A stretch of DNA of 64,000 bases from Amycolatopsis vancoresmycina (GCF_000716785.1 NZ_JNYY01000003.1:379797-443796); one strand, 5' to 3'; shown: positions 48,938 to 57,028, counted from the stretch's first letter. Notes: a model not told the origin generated them from the letters alone. Translations and numbers: made by a program.

Positions 48938-50701
48938 TCAGGCGTTGCAGGTCTTGTTGCGGTTGATGCAGTTGACGAGCTGGTTCATGATGCTCTGCGA
49001 CATCACGTTGGCGAAGTCGTCGTGGTCGGACAGCGGATTGTGCTTTTCGGACGGGAACAAGTCCACTTTGTACTGCTTCTTGACCTGGATGTCGTGCGGG
49101 ATGTCGTAGACGAGCGTGATCCGCAGCTGCGGCACGGCCGTGAACCCGGCGGCGCAGCGCCCGGCCTTGTCCGGGAACACGATGTGCGTGCGGTGGTTGG
49201 CGCTGTCGGTGTTCTTGCCGTCCCAGCAGCTCGGGAAGTCGTGGATCCGCTCCACCTTGCTGCCTTCGGGGCAGATCGGGTACTTGTCGGTCAGCCGGTT
49301 CTCGAAGCCGGTGCAGGTCCACGCGGCCCGGGTGTTCTTGGTGCCGTTGATGGACGGCTTCGCGTCGCCGCTGAGCGCGCGCAGGAACTTCGGCATCGCC
49401 GTCACCTTGCCGGCCGGGCTGCCGCGGAAGGTGATGCCGACCTTCGCCGGGCGCTGGATCTGACCGTCGTTCTCGGGCAGCTCGTTGTTGGCGTCCGGGC
49501 CGGGCAGCGGCGGTGCCGTCGTCGCGCCACCGTTGTTGCCGGCCGCCTGGCCGAGCGTGCAGGGCGCGAGCGTGTCGAGGCCCTGGGGGCGGGCTGCGGT
49601 GCGGCCGATGGCGATGGCCATCCGGTCGATGGTGGCGACGCGTTTGTCCTTGAGCGGGCCGAGGATGGCGTTCTGGACGAAGTTGGGGCCGCCCTGGCCC
49701 TGGGTGTCGGCCAGCCGCTGGTTCGCCTCCTGGATCTGCGTGTTCAGCAGCTGCAGGTTGCGGTCCACTTCGGCCTTGGCCGACGCCGGGACGGCGGGGA
49801 GCTTGCTCGCCACGTCCGGGCAGGTGATCTGCTGCTTCGCGCCGCCGGGCGCGCCGCCGCCGTTGCTCGCCGGGTTGCCGCCGGTGCCGGCCTGCTCCCG
49901 CAGCGTGCAGGGCGCGAGCGTGTCGAGGCCCTGGGGGCGGGCTGCGGTGCGGCCGATGGCGATGGCCATCCGGTCGATGGTGGCGACGCGCTTGTCCTTG
50001 AGCGGCCCGAGGATGGCGTTCTGGACGAAGTTCGGGCCGCCCTGGCCGCGGGTGCTGATCAGCCGCTTGTTGGCCTCGTCGATTTGCGTGTCGAGCAGGT
50101 CGAGGTTGCGGTTGACCTCGGCCATCGCCGAGTCGGGGACGTCGGGGAGCTTGCTGGCCACGTCCGGGCAGGTGATCACCGGGGAGGCGCCGGCCTGGGC
50201 GGCCTGGTCGCGGTCGCCGTCCGGGGACTTCGCCGGCGGGTTCTTCTCGCCGTCACCGGTGTCGATGCGCACCACCGGCCAGAAATAGGCCGATTTGTCC
50301 CCGTTCTTGCACGTGGTACCGGCCGCTTCGAGGCTCTTGTTGTTCGAGTCCGCATTGGACGAAAGGTTGCCGACGTAGTCGTGCAGGTGCTGGGCGCCGT
50401 TGCGGACGCCGGGCTGGGCGACGAAGTTGTCCGGGTTGAAGTGCTGGTTTTCGTTGCGGCCGCAGTCCACGGTGAACGTGCCGGTGGACGCGCCGCGCGC
50501 GTTCGCGGGGGCGGTGTTGTCCGGCGCCACCTTGAGGATGTCGATGTAGAGCGCCGGATCGGCCTCGTCGGCGCTGGCCTGGCCGGGCTCGCCGAACGTC
50601 GTCGCCGCCGCGATGCCGCCGGCGGCCACGGCCAGCGCGATGGCCGCGGTCGCGATCTTGGTTCGTCGGGAGATGCGGTGCTTTCCCGCGTTTCCGGGCA
50701 T
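48938..50701 (-). CDS. Secreted DUF1996 protein with duplicated inner domain
   Basis: A 587-residue exported protein. Signal or anchor: KIATAAIALAVAAGGIAAATT. DUF1996 halves are split: the first part has FTVDCGRNENQHFNPDNFVAQPG and GAQHLHDYVGNLSSNADSN; the second KVGITFRGSPAGKVTAMPKFLRALSGDAKP, NHRTHIVFPDKAGRCA and the final Cys. Between them lie two copies of a 92-residue unit starting ITCPDVASKLP and ending GLDTLAPCTL, joined by a Gly/Asn-rich linker. Each unit has one Cys near each end, perhaps a disulfide. DUF1996 is common in fungi and actinomycetes and often extracellular; activity unknown. ATG 50701 is 10 bases after GGAG. Confidence 0.88.
   Translation of the reverse strand: MPGNAGKHRISRRTKIATAAIALAVAAGGIAAATTFGEPGQASADEADPALYIDILKVAPDNTAPANARGASTGTFTVDCGRNENQHFNPDNFVAQPGVRNGAQHLHDYVGNLSSNADSNNKSLEAAGTTCKNGDKSAYFWPVVRIDTGDGEKNPPAKSPDGDRDQAAQAGASPVITCPDVASKLPDVPDSAMAEVNRNLDLLDTQIDEANKRLISTRGQGGPNFVQNAILGPLKDKRVATIDRMAIAIGRTAARPQGLDTLAPCTLREQAGTGGNPASNGGGAPGGAKQQITCPDVASKLPAVPASAKAEVDRNLQLLNTQIQEANQRLADTQGQGGPNFVQNAILGPLKDKRVATIDRMAIAIGRTAARPQGLDTLAPCTLGQAAGNNGGATTAPPLPGPDANNELPENDGQIQRPAKVGITFRGSPAGKVTAMPKFLRALSGDAKPSINGTKNTRAAWTCTGFENRLTDKYPICPEGSKVERIHDFPSCWDGKNTDSANHRTHIVFPDKAGRCAAGFTAVPQLRITLVYDIPHDIQVKKQYKVDLFPSEKHNPLSDHDDFANVMSQSIMNQLVNCINRNKTCNA
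49554..49829 (-). repeat. Internal repeat copy B of DUF1996 gene
   Basis: A 276-base segment nearly identical to 49902-50177. The stretch coding for QGGPNFVQNAILGPLKDKRV and the following RPQGLDTLAPCTL is the most similar; the part coding for the first half has diverged more. Confidence 0.85.
49902..50177 (-). repeat. Internal repeat copy A of DUF1996 gene
   Basis: The upstream copy of the 276-base unit. Differences between copies cluster in the half encoding the helix after CPDVASKLP, while about 140 bases at the other end are close to identical, suggesting recent duplication or gene conversion. Confidence 0.85.
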
Positions 50702-50969
50702 GGGGTCACTCCGTGGGTTCAGGGACAGGAGAATCCAGGGAATCCACCGGCCCGACCCCGGTGGGCGGTTCCCTGTTAGCGATAACAATGCCCGTCTCGT
50801 GAAGTGTTCACCGATTTTCTCGGGGGATCAATGCGGTGCGGGCACGGCGTTATCGTGACCCGTGCACGCCCCGTTGTCCAGAGCTTTGTCCCGTGAGGAA
50901 AGAGTTCGGAAATGTGGTGAACCGCGGTGAACCGGCAGCCGTGTACCCCGGTGGAGCGTGGAGTGTGCG

Positions 50970-51698
50970 TCAGTTGTCCAGCGGGATCAGCTGCGGGGTT
51001 TCCCCGGGTCCGGCCGGGAACCAGGCCAGGAACGTGACGCCGTCCTCCTGCGCGTCGAACCGGGCGATGCGCGTCGATTCGGGCTCGTAGAAGACGTCGC
51101 CGGGGGTGAGCACCGACTCGGGTTCGCCTTCGATCGCGTAGACGGCGGAGCCCGTTTCGATGCTGCCGAAAACCGGTCCGTTGTGGACGTGCAGCCCGGG
51201 GCTGTGGTGCGGGGCGATGGTGATGCGGCGGGCTTCGAAATGGTCGATCACGCGCGGCGCGGGGAGCGGCTGCTCCAGCACCAGCGTGCGGGTGGCGGCC
51301 GGGACGGCGGCGGCCTCGGCGTCGCCCACCGGGTCGCCGAGCTCGGTGGGGGTCCCGTCGGCGGGCAGTTCTTCGATCGCGAGGTGGGTCATCGAAGTGG
51401 TGTCGGTGGCGCCGTGCCAGTGCCACTCGCCGGCGTCGACGCGGACGGTGTCACCCGGCCTGATCAGCTGCGCCGGGCCGCCGTGGCGCTGGACGTACCC
51501 GGTGCCTTCGGTGACGACGAGGACCTGGCCGAGCGGGTGCCGGTGCCAGCGGGTGCGGGCCCCGGGCGCGAACTGCACGCGGTCGACCCGGGTGCGCGAC
51601 GCGCCTTCGGGGACGGCGAGCGAGGTGATCCACGCGCTGCCGGTGACCGCGTCGGCCGGTGCGGGCGTGCTGGTGGACGGAACGTGACGGACGTGCAC
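50970..51698 (-). CDS. Bicupin protein
   Basis: A 242-residue protein with two cupin barrels. Cupin 1: GARTRWHRHPLGQVLVVTEGTG and PGDTVRVDAGEWHWHG, keeping the His metal ligands. Cupin 2: APHHSPGLHVHNGPVFGSIETG and TPGDVFYEPE. The first barrel resembles the manganese- or iron-containing cupins of the CMD-associated type (quercetinase or hydroperoxide-related). GTG 51698 follows GGGGAG and the TetR gene ends 18 bases upstream, so the two are transcribed together. Likely a small-molecule dioxygenase or isomerase; substrate unknown. Confidence 0.85.
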   Translation of the reverse strand: MHVRHVPSTSTPAPADAVTGSAWITSLAVPEGASRTRVDRVQFAPGARTRWHRHPLGQVLVVTEGTGYVQRHGGPAQLIRPGDTVRVDAGEWHWHGATDTTSMTHLAIEELPADGTPTELGDPVGDAEAAAVPAATRTLVLEQPLPAPRVIDHFEARRITIAPHHSPGLHVHNGPVFGSIETGSAVYAIEGEPESVLTPGDVFYEPESTRIARFDAQEDGVTFLAWFPAGPGETPQLIPLDN

Positions 51699-51716
51699 GT
51701 CGGTTCTCCCCGGGGT

Positions 51717-52274
51717 TCAGTGGGTGGTGAGCAGCGCGAGCACGCCGGAGACGGCCTGGTCGAACGGCTCGGGGCGGTCGGCGGCGCGCGCGAGGACGTA
51801 ACCGCCCTGCAGGACGGCGACGATCGTGGCCGCCAGCGCGGCGGTGTCGAGCGAGGCGGGCAGTTCCCCCGCGGCGCGGCCTTCGTCGAGCACCTCGGCC
51901 AGCCGGGCGCGGATGCGGGTGAGCGTTTCGTCCACCGGAGCACGCAGCTCGGGGTCGGCCACGATGTCGGGATCCTGCGTGAGCCGGCCGATCGGGCAGC
52001 CCTTGAGCACCTGCCGTTCGCGCCGCAGGTAGGCCGTGATGCGCTCGACGGCCGTGCCGGGCGTGCGCAGCTGCTCGTCGGCCGCGGCCAGCAGTTCCTC
52101 GGCGCTGCGCCGTACGGCGGCCAGCGCCAGCTCCTTCTTGCCGGCGAAGTGGTGGTACATGCTGCCCTGGCCGGCGCCCGCGCGCTGCTGGATGGCCTTG
52201 GGGCTGGTGCCGACGTAGCCGCGTTCCCACAACAGTTCCCGGGCGCTGTCGACGAGCTGTTCCCTGGTGCCCAT
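51717..52274 (-). CDS. TetR-family regulator
   Basis: A 185-residue regulator. HTH: REQLVDSARELLWERGYVGTSPKAIQQRAGAGQGSMYHHFAGKKEL. The ligand domain contains CPIGRLTQDPDIVADPELRAPVDETL, as in the LmrA/YxaF group (CPxG motif), whose relatives sense flavonoid-type compounds and control quercetin dioxygenase-like cupins. The bicupin gene directly downstream fits this. A 20-bp palindromic operator lies 11 bases upstream of the start. Confidence 0.9.
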   Translation of the reverse strand: MGTREQLVDSARELLWERGYVGTSPKAIQQRAGAGQGSMYHHFAGKKELALAAVRRSAEELLAAADEQLRTPGTAVERITAYLRRERQVLKGCPIGRLTQDPDIVADPELRAPVDETLTRIRARLAEVLDEGRAAGELPASLDTAALAATIVAVLQGGYVLARAADRPEPFDQAVSGVLALLTTH

Positions 52275-52284
52275 GGGTTCGGAC

Positions 52285-52304
52285 TGTACATACTAGTAGG
52301 TACA
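52285..52304. promoter_or_regulatory. TetR operator of the bicupin operon
   Basis: TGTACATACTAGTAGGTACA reads as nested inverted repeats (TGTAC...GTACA around TACTAGTA) with one mismatched pair. Position, 11 bases upstream of the TetR start, implies autorepression. Confidence 0.8.
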
Positions 52305-52324
52305 GAAACAAGTGACCCAGGTCA

Positions 52325-52351
52325 TGTCACAGCGGCGCCGCGCCCGGTGTC
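52325..52351 (+). promoter_or_regulatory. ECF41-type promoter of second sigma factor
   Basis: TGTCACA (52325-52331), a 16-base spacer and TGTC (52348-52351). The -35 is a perfect match to the ECF41 motif and the -10 differs from CGTC by one base. It is 26 bases before the leader ATG, suggesting that the sigma factor drives its own gene. Confidence 0.65.
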
Positions 52352-52376
52352 TTGAGGCCGAACGGAAGGAGAGACC

Positions 52377-52436
52377 ATGGATCTCGTCCGGTGGATCGCC
52401 GGCCTGAACACCGCGTGCGGGAGGGAAACGTCGTGA
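52377..52436 (+). CDS. 19-residue leader peptide, coupled to sigma factor
   Basis: A tiny open frame. It begins at ATG 52377, 5 bases after a strong AAGGAG (52366-52371), and encodes MDLVRWIAGLNTACGRETS. Its stop TGA (52434-52436) overlaps the sigma-factor GTG at 52433 as GTGA. It may serve as a translational coupling leader. Too short for homology; an alternative is that it marks the mRNA start for a sigma gene with a different start codon. Confidence 0.55.
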   Translation: MDLVRWIAGLNTACGRETS

Positions 52437-53305
52437 TCGAGGCGTTCGTCGCCCACCGGAACCTGTTGTTCACCGTCGCCTACGAGATGCTCGGCTCGGC
52501 GGCCGACGCGGAGGACGTCCTCCAGGAGACGTGGCTGCGCTGGGCCGAGGTCGACCCGGCGGACGTGCGCGACGAGCGGGCGTACCTGGTCCGCATCACG
52601 ACCCGCCTGTCGTTGAACCGGCTGCGCACGATGAAGCGCCGCAAGGAGGCGTACGTCGGGCCGTGGCTGCCGGAGCCGCTGCTGACGGCCCCGGACGTGG
52701 CCGAGGACGTCGAGCTGGCCGAAAGCGTGTCGATGGCGCTGATGCTGGTCCTCGAGACGCTGGCGCCGACCGAACGCGCGGTGTTCGTGCTGCGCGAGGT
52801 GTTCGACGTCGGCTACGACGAAATCGCCGAAGCGGTGGGCAAGACCCCGGCCGCGGTCCGCCAGATCGCGCACCGGGCTCGCCGGCACGTCGACGCGCGC
52901 CGGCCGCGGGAGGTGGTTTCGGCGCGGGAGACGCGGGCGGTGCTGGAGTCGTTCCAGCGCGCCTTGGAAGGCCAGGACCTGCAAGGGCTGCTGGACCTGC
53001 TGGCCCCGGACGTGGTCCTGATGAGCGACGGCGGCGGAGTGAAGCAGGCGGCCCTGCGCCCGGTGACCGGAGCGGCCAAGGTGGGCCGGTTCATCGTCGG
53101 CGGTATCGCCCGGGCGGAGGTGGACCTGACCGGCGCGCCGATGACGGTGAACGGCAACCCGGCGTTGGCCCTGCACGTGGACGGTGCTTTCGACGGGGTC
53201 ATGGCCGTCCGCGTGGAAGGGGGCCGGATCGCGGGGCTGTACTACGTGCGGAACCCGGAGAAGCTGACCCGGGTGGTGGCCGAGACACCGCTGACCCTGC
53301 GCTGA
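52433..53305 (+). CDS. ECF41-type RNA polymerase sigma factor, second copy
   Basis: A 290-residue ECF sigma. Sigma2: HRNLLFTVAYEMLGSAADAEDVLQETWLRW; sigma4: LAPTERAVFVLREVFDVGYDEIAEAVGKTPAAVRQIAHRARRHV; C-terminal NTF2-like domain with LLDLLAPDVVLMSDGGGVKQAA, including the DGGG patch characteristic of ECF41, and the closing NPEKLTRV. GTG 52433 follows GGGAGGGAAAC. It is a paralogue of the sigma gene at 34261-35202. Flanked by a TetR-bicupin operon on the other strand and a bidirectional terminator. Confidence 0.93.
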   Translation: MIEAFVAHRNLLFTVAYEMLGSAADAEDVLQETWLRWAEVDPADVRDERAYLVRITTRLSLNRLRTMKRRKEAYVGPWLPEPLLTAPDVAEDVELAESVSMALMLVLETLAPTERAVFVLREVFDVGYDEIAEAVGKTPAAVRQIAHRARRHVDARRPREVVSARETRAVLESFQRALEGQDLQGLLDLLAPDVVLMSDGGGVKQAALRPVTGAAKVGRFIVGGIARAEVDLTGAPMTVNGNPALALHVDGAFDGVMAVRVEGGRIAGLYYVRNPEKLTRVVAETPLTLR

Positions 53306-53310
53306 AGAAG

Positions 53311-53340
53311 GCGCCGGTTCCCGTCAGGCGGAACCGGCGC
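53311..53340. terminator. Bidirectional hairpin terminator
   Basis: GCGCCGGTTCC (53311-53321) and GGAACCGGCGC (53330-53340), loop of 8 bases, between the convergent sigma-factor and nucleotidyltransferase genes. Confidence 0.9.
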
Positions 53341-53343
53341 ACC

Positions 53344-54153
53344 TCAGCCCAGCCGCTTGAGCCAGTCTTCGAAGGCGTCGACGAGGTCCTCCGGCTCCCC
53401 GGCCTCCCGCAGCCGCCGGAGCTCCGCCTCGATGTAGTGCCGGTACAGCGGAACCAGCCCCGCCGCCAGCTCCGGCTCGACCTCCGCCGCGTCCAGCGGA
53501 TGGCCCTCGCGCACCCGGGCGCCCAAGCGGACCAGGGACTTCGAAGGCGCTTCCGGCTGGGCCAGGTACCACTCCAGCGACTCGTCGTTCGTCGCCGCGC
53601 GGCCGGATTCCGTCGTTGCCGAATACCGGAACCGGACCGGGAAGAACACCGCCTTCGTGAACCACACCTTGTCCGCCAGGAGACGTCGTGGGGTGCGGAA
53701 CTCCGCTGTCACCTCGTCGGTCGCCAGGACCGCGATCGCGAACTTCGCGCTCTCCCGCAGCAGGTCCGCGGCCGGCGGGCGGGCCACCTCCCGGGTGACG
53801 TCGGCGCCGAGGAGGACGCGGCCGTGGTCGGCCAGCTGCAGGCGGTCCTGGGCCGGGAACCGGCCGTCGTCGCGGCCTTCGCGCAGGGCCGGCAGCGAGG
53901 CCCAGAACACCGAAAGCTTGCGGTGCAACGGGCTTTGACCCTGCAGCGCTTCTGTCGTGGCCGAAACCAGCGAGGGGTCGCCGTCGCGGACGTCGGTCAG
54001 GACGATCGCCAGGTCGATGTCGCTCACCGCGGGGGAGTAGCCGCCGTACGACAGGCTGCCCAGCAGGTACGCGCCGATCAGGCGGTCGCCGAACGCTTCC
54101 CGGTACGCGCGGGCCGCTTCCGCGGCGATGGTGCGGGCTTCGGTCGTCGTCAC
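53344..54153 (-). CDS. Nucleotidyltransferase (aminoglycoside adenylyltransferase-like)
   Basis: A 269-residue protein of the pol-beta superfamily. Catalytic motif: LIGAYLLGSLSYGGYSPAVS followed by DIDLAIVL (GSxxxG and the SDxD metal pair) about residues 25-52. A helical C-terminal half follows, ending VDAFEDWLKRLG. The kind is seen in ANT(3'')-like and uncharacterised biosynthetic adenylyltransferases. GTG 54153 overlaps the diiron-protein stop (GTGA). As the third gene of the prenyltransferase-diiron unit it could nucleotidylate a product for resistance or activation; this is inference. Confidence 0.8.
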   Translation of the reverse strand: MTTTEARTIAAEAARAYREAFGDRLIGAYLLGSLSYGGYSPAVSDIDLAIVLTDVRDGDPSLVSATTEALQGQSPLHRKLSVFWASLPALREGRDDGRFPAQDRLQLADHGRVLLGADVTREVARPPAADLLRESAKFAIAVLATDEVTAEFRTPRRLLADKVWFTKAVFFPVRFRYSATTESGRAATNDESLEWYLAQPEAPSKSLVRLGARVREGHPLDAAEVEPELAAGLVPLYRHYIEAELRRLREAGEPEDLVDAFEDWLKRLG

Positions 54154-54776
54154 GCCGCCACCGTATCGCGGCGGGCGCACTCCGCGATGCGGTCGGACAC
54201 CACGCCGATCACCTGCCACGCCCGGTCCAGCACGTCGATCACCGCGGCCACGGTCCAGTCGCCGCGCCGCCGCAGGATGTCGTACCCCATCTCGAGGTGC
54301 TCGACGTCGGCTTCGTCGTGCAGCTCGAAGTACTCGTCGTCCGGGAACGCGCGCGTGCCCGCCTGGCTGAACACCAGGCTGCCGGCTTCGAGCGCCAAAT
54401 GGGCCAGCACGGCCCGCTGCACGCCCGGCAGGATCGCGAACTGGTCGACGAACCAGGACGCGCCCATCTCGATCACCGGGTCCCAGACCAGTTCCCGGTC
54501 GTCCGCGCGGCTGCGGGCCAGGATCCGGTCGTGACCGACCTCCTCCTGCTGGTGCTCACACGCGAGCGCCCGCAGTTCCGGGTCGCTTTCGAACGTGACG
54601 CGGGCACTGATCATCCGCTGGAACGCGTTCGACCACGGCTGCAGGTACGTGAGCACCGCCTTCTTCGTCTCGACGGTGGTGGTTTCGTCGGTCAGCAGCC
54701 GGATCAGGTCCGACGACTCGTACTCCCGTTGCCGCTGCTCGTTGTGGCGGGCCACGCGCTCGACGTCCTGGGTCAC
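54150..54776 (-). CDS. Haem-oxygenase-like diiron oxidase/oxygenase (HDO) family protein
   Basis: A 208-residue all-helical protein of the iron-containing redox enzyme family. Probable metal ligands: E74/E79 and H82 in CEHQQEEVGHDRIL, E130 in HLALEAGS, and the diagnostic HxxxDxxH, HDEADVEH (H153, D157, H160). HDO enzymes catalyse N-oxygenation, desaturation and C-C cleavage in natural-product pathways. GTG 54776 is selected for its GAGGAG site; the ATG at 54839 would overlap the prenyltransferase and lacks a site. Sits between the prenyltransferase and nucleotidyltransferase genes. Confidence 0.85.
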   Translation of the reverse strand: MTQDVERVARHNEQRQREYESSDLIRLLTDETTTVETKKAVLTYLQPWSNAFQRMISARVTFESDPELRALACEHQQEEVGHDRILARSRADDRELVWDPVIEMGASWFVDQFAILPGVQRAVLAHLALEAGSLVFSQAGTRAFPDDEYFELHDEADVEHLEMGYDILRRRGDWTVAAVIDVLDRAWQVIGVVSDRIAECARRDTVAA

Positions 54777-54807
54777 GCTCTGCTCCTCACGGTGGTGCTG
54801 CACGGGA

Positions 54808-55926
54808 TCATCCTTCCGGGAACCGCCAGGCAAGATCAACAGGCGAGAGGGGCGACGGCGGGGGCCGGTCGTAGACGGGGAGCCGGAAGTAGGTGGTCAC
54901 GTCGCCGCGCCGGCCCGCCGCGCGGAAGCTCACCAGCTCCAGGACGCCCCGGCTGTCCGCCAGCGGCCCGGGAGCCAGCGCCGCGGCGAGGGCGCGGAAC
55001 CGGCCGGGGTCCACGCCCTGGTCGTGCAGCAGCGCGGCGGTGCGTTCCACGGCTTCCCGGTCGTCCGGTGCGAGGTCGGGCAGCCGCAGGTACGTCGTGG
55101 ACTCGGCGGCCCGGTCCACACCGGACCGGAACGCCAGGCAGCTCAAGGCGGCCTCGCCGGCGTCGGTGCGGTCGCCGGCCAGCGTCCGGTAGGCGGCCTG
55201 TGCCCGCCGCGAGTCGTGGTGCACCGCCACCGCGGCCACCCGGTCGACCTCGGCGAGGCCGGCGTCGTGGTTGCGGTAGTAGACCTTCACCCGCGCGTGC
55301 GCCTCGTCGGCCAGGTCGACGGCGAAGAACTCGATCTCGCGGTTGCCTTCGACGGTTTCGACGCGACGCCGGGCGTCGTCCCAGGCGGCGGCCATGCCGA
55401 GCCGCTCCATCGCTTCGGCCACCGCGGTTTCGCGCTGCGCGTGCGGCCACGAGTACAGCCCGAAGTAGGTCTTGTGGACGATCCCCGACGGCGGGCGCCA
55501 GGCGATCGAGTGCCACAGCGGCGCCGGCGACGGGCGGCCCGCGCGCGGGGTGAACGTCTCGCGGACGTGCTCGAAGCGGCGGGCCCGGAAACCGCTCTCA
55601 CCAGGCCAGACGATCTCGTGGCCGAGGCTGTCGAACAGCACGCGCAGTTCCGGCCGGTCGCCCGACCAGTTCACCGACATCTCGGCCGGGAAGCCGTCGT
55701 CCGCCACATAGGACGGCTGGGCGGGGGCGGCTCCGATCGGCTCGTGCGCCCACGGCGGCAGCAGGGCGCGCAGCATCCGGGTCGTCCGGACGGACTGCTC
55801 GAGCGAGACGCCGAGCGCGTCGCACGCGGCCGACCACAGACCGCCCAGGAAATCACCGAAGAGACGACCCTGTGCCGGATAGTTTTCCCTTATATATTCA
55901 GGAAACTCCGGCACACGACTCGTCAC
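54808..55926 (-). CDS. DMATS-type aromatic prenyltransferase
   Basis: A 372-residue ABBA-fold prenyltransferase similar in pattern to bacterial indole prenyltransferases (CymD/6-DMATS type). Evidence: LPPWAHEPIGAAPAQPSYVADDGFP followed by the strand VNWSGDRPELRVLFDSLG, the Lys/Tyr diphosphate-binding strand ARVKVYYRNH, STTYLRLPDL and DVTTYFRLPVYD, which have the alternating charged/aromatic pattern of the barrel. No DDxxD, as expected. It should transfer a dimethylallyl or longer group to an indole or other aromatic; the acceptor is unknown. GTG 55926 has a leaderless promoter. Downstream HDO and nucleotidyltransferase genes follow. Confidence 0.75.
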   Translation of the reverse strand: MTSRVPEFPEYIRENYPAQGRLFGDFLGGLWSAACDALGVSLEQSVRTTRMLRALLPPWAHEPIGAAPAQPSYVADDGFPAEMSVNWSGDRPELRVLFDSLGHEIVWPGESGFRARRFEHVRETFTPRAGRPSPAPLWHSIAWRPPSGIVHKTYFGLYSWPHAQRETAVAEAMERLGMAAAWDDARRRVETVEGNREIEFFAVDLADEAHARVKVYYRNHDAGLAEVDRVAAVAVHHDSRRAQAAYRTLAGDRTDAGEAALSCLAFRSGVDRAAESTTYLRLPDLAPDDREAVERTAALLHDQGVDPGRFRALAAALAPGPLADSRGVLELVSFRAAGRRGDVTTYFRLPVYDRPPPSPLSPVDLAWRFPEG

Positions 55927-55938
55927 GCCCGGATGCTA
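55926..55938 (-). promoter_or_regulatory. Leaderless promoter of the prenyltransferase unit
   Basis: On the minus strand TAGCAT (55933-55938) lies 6 bases before GTG 55926, with TTGAGC farther upstream. The sequence around it is AT-richer than the neighbourhood. Confidence 0.5.
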
Positions 55939-56088
55939 TCAGTTGGATGCGTGCTCAACTAAAAGGCTGCACCCGGGTGGTCCAACCAATTGCGCCATGT
56001 GGGTACGCCGGTGCCCGCTGTGGCCACGGAGGGCCACAACGGACTCCGGCGGTGTCCAGAGGAGACAAAAGCGGACAACGCGCAGGTC

Positions 56089-56679
56089 TCAGACCCGCGC
56101 CGGTGCCACCGTCATCGCGTGCTTGACCAACCGGATCAACGCGAGCTTGCTCGAGTCGCGGTCGCGTGCGTCACACATGACGATCGGCACACGGTCCGGG
56201 ACCACCAGGGCCTCGCGGATCTCGTCGGCGGTGTACCGCGGCGCGTTGTCGAAGCAGTTCACCGCGACGACGAACGGGATCTTCCGGCGTTCGAAGAAGT
56301 CGATCGCGGCGAAGCTCGTCTCCAGCCGGCGCGTGTCCACCAGCACGATCGTCCCGATCGCCCCGCGCGCGAGGTCGTCCCACATGAACCAGAAGCGCGC
56401 CTGGCCCGGCGTCCCGAACAGGTACAGCACGTGCCGCTGCGAGATGGTGATCCGGCCGAAGTCGAGCGCGACCGTCGTCGTCGTCTTCCGCTCGACGCCG
56501 GACAGGTCGTCCACCCCGGCGCTCGCCTCGGTGAGCACCTCTTCGGTCGTCAGCGGCGGGATCTCGCTGACCGAACCGACCATCGTGGTCTTCCCGGCGC
56601 CGAACCCGCCGGCGATGATGATCTTGACCGGGGTGGGGACCATGTCCGCCCCGCTGCCGTCAGTACTTGATGAGGCCAT
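56089..56679 (-). CDS. Conservon small GTPase-like protein (CvnD type)
   Basis: A 196-residue GTP-binding protein of the conservon family. P-loop IIIAGGFGAGKTTMVGSVSEI, the switch region VALDFGRITISQRHVLYLFGTPGQARFWFMW (G3 with GTPGQ in place of DTPGQ), and specificity VAVNCFDNAPRYT (NCFD). It is the last member of CvnA-D, with overlap of 20 bases with CvnC. ATG 56679 is used; ATG 56643 would avoid the overlap. Conservon GTPases act as switches resembling eukaryotic small G-proteins. Confidence 0.9.
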   Translation of the reverse strand: MASSSTDGSGADMVPTPVKIIIAGGFGAGKTTMVGSVSEIPPLTTEEVLTEASAGVDDLSGVERKTTTTVALDFGRITISQRHVLYLFGTPGQARFWFMWDDLARGAIGTIVLVDTRRLETSFAAIDFFERRKIPFVVAVNCFDNAPRYTADEIREALVVPDRVPIVMCDARDRDSSKLALIRLVKHAMTVAPARV

Positions 56680-57028
56680 CGAGAACCGCCTGGAGAGTTT
56701 CGAGGTCCGGCGACTGCGCCGGGTTGTGGGCAGGGGAGCGCGTGATGACGAGACCGCGTTCGATCAGGTCGCCGACGAGCACCCGCACGACCCCCAGCGG
56801 GATCTTGACGTAGACGGCGATCTCGGCGATGGACACCGGGTGGCGGCACAGCTGCACGATCGCCACGTGCTCCGGGCCCAGCCCGGCCGGCTCCTGCTCC
56901 GACCGCAGCGTCATGACCTGTGTGGACAGGTCGAGCCGCGCGGTGCCGGCCGGCGTCCGGCCGCTCGTGATGGTGTACGGCCGGACCAGCGGCCCGGCGG
57001 CCTCGTCATACCAGCCGTCCTCGCTCAT
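56660..57028 (-). CDS. DUF742 conservon protein (CvnC type)
   Basis: A 122-residue winged-helix-like DUF742 protein: LVRPYTITSGRTPAGTARLDLSTQVMTL, then HPVSIAEIAVYVKIPLGVVRVLVGDLIERGLV and the C-terminal LQAVLDGLIKY. Often read as a DNA- or partner-binding component of the conservon. ATGA overlap with the roadblock gene upstream and a 20-base overlap with the GTPase downstream show tight coupling. Confidence 0.92.
   Translation of the reverse strand: MSEDGWYDEAAGPLVRPYTITSGRTPAGTARLDLSTQVMTLRSEQEPAGLGPEHVAIVQLCRHPVSIAEIAVYVKIPLGVVRVLVGDLIERGLVITRSPAHNPAQSPDLETLQAVLDGLIKY

Noticed and set aside
55960..56020. tRNA-like fragment on the minus strand (TGGCGCAATTGGTT)
   Set aside because: It resembles a D-arm, but acceptor, anticodon and T-arms cannot be formed around it.
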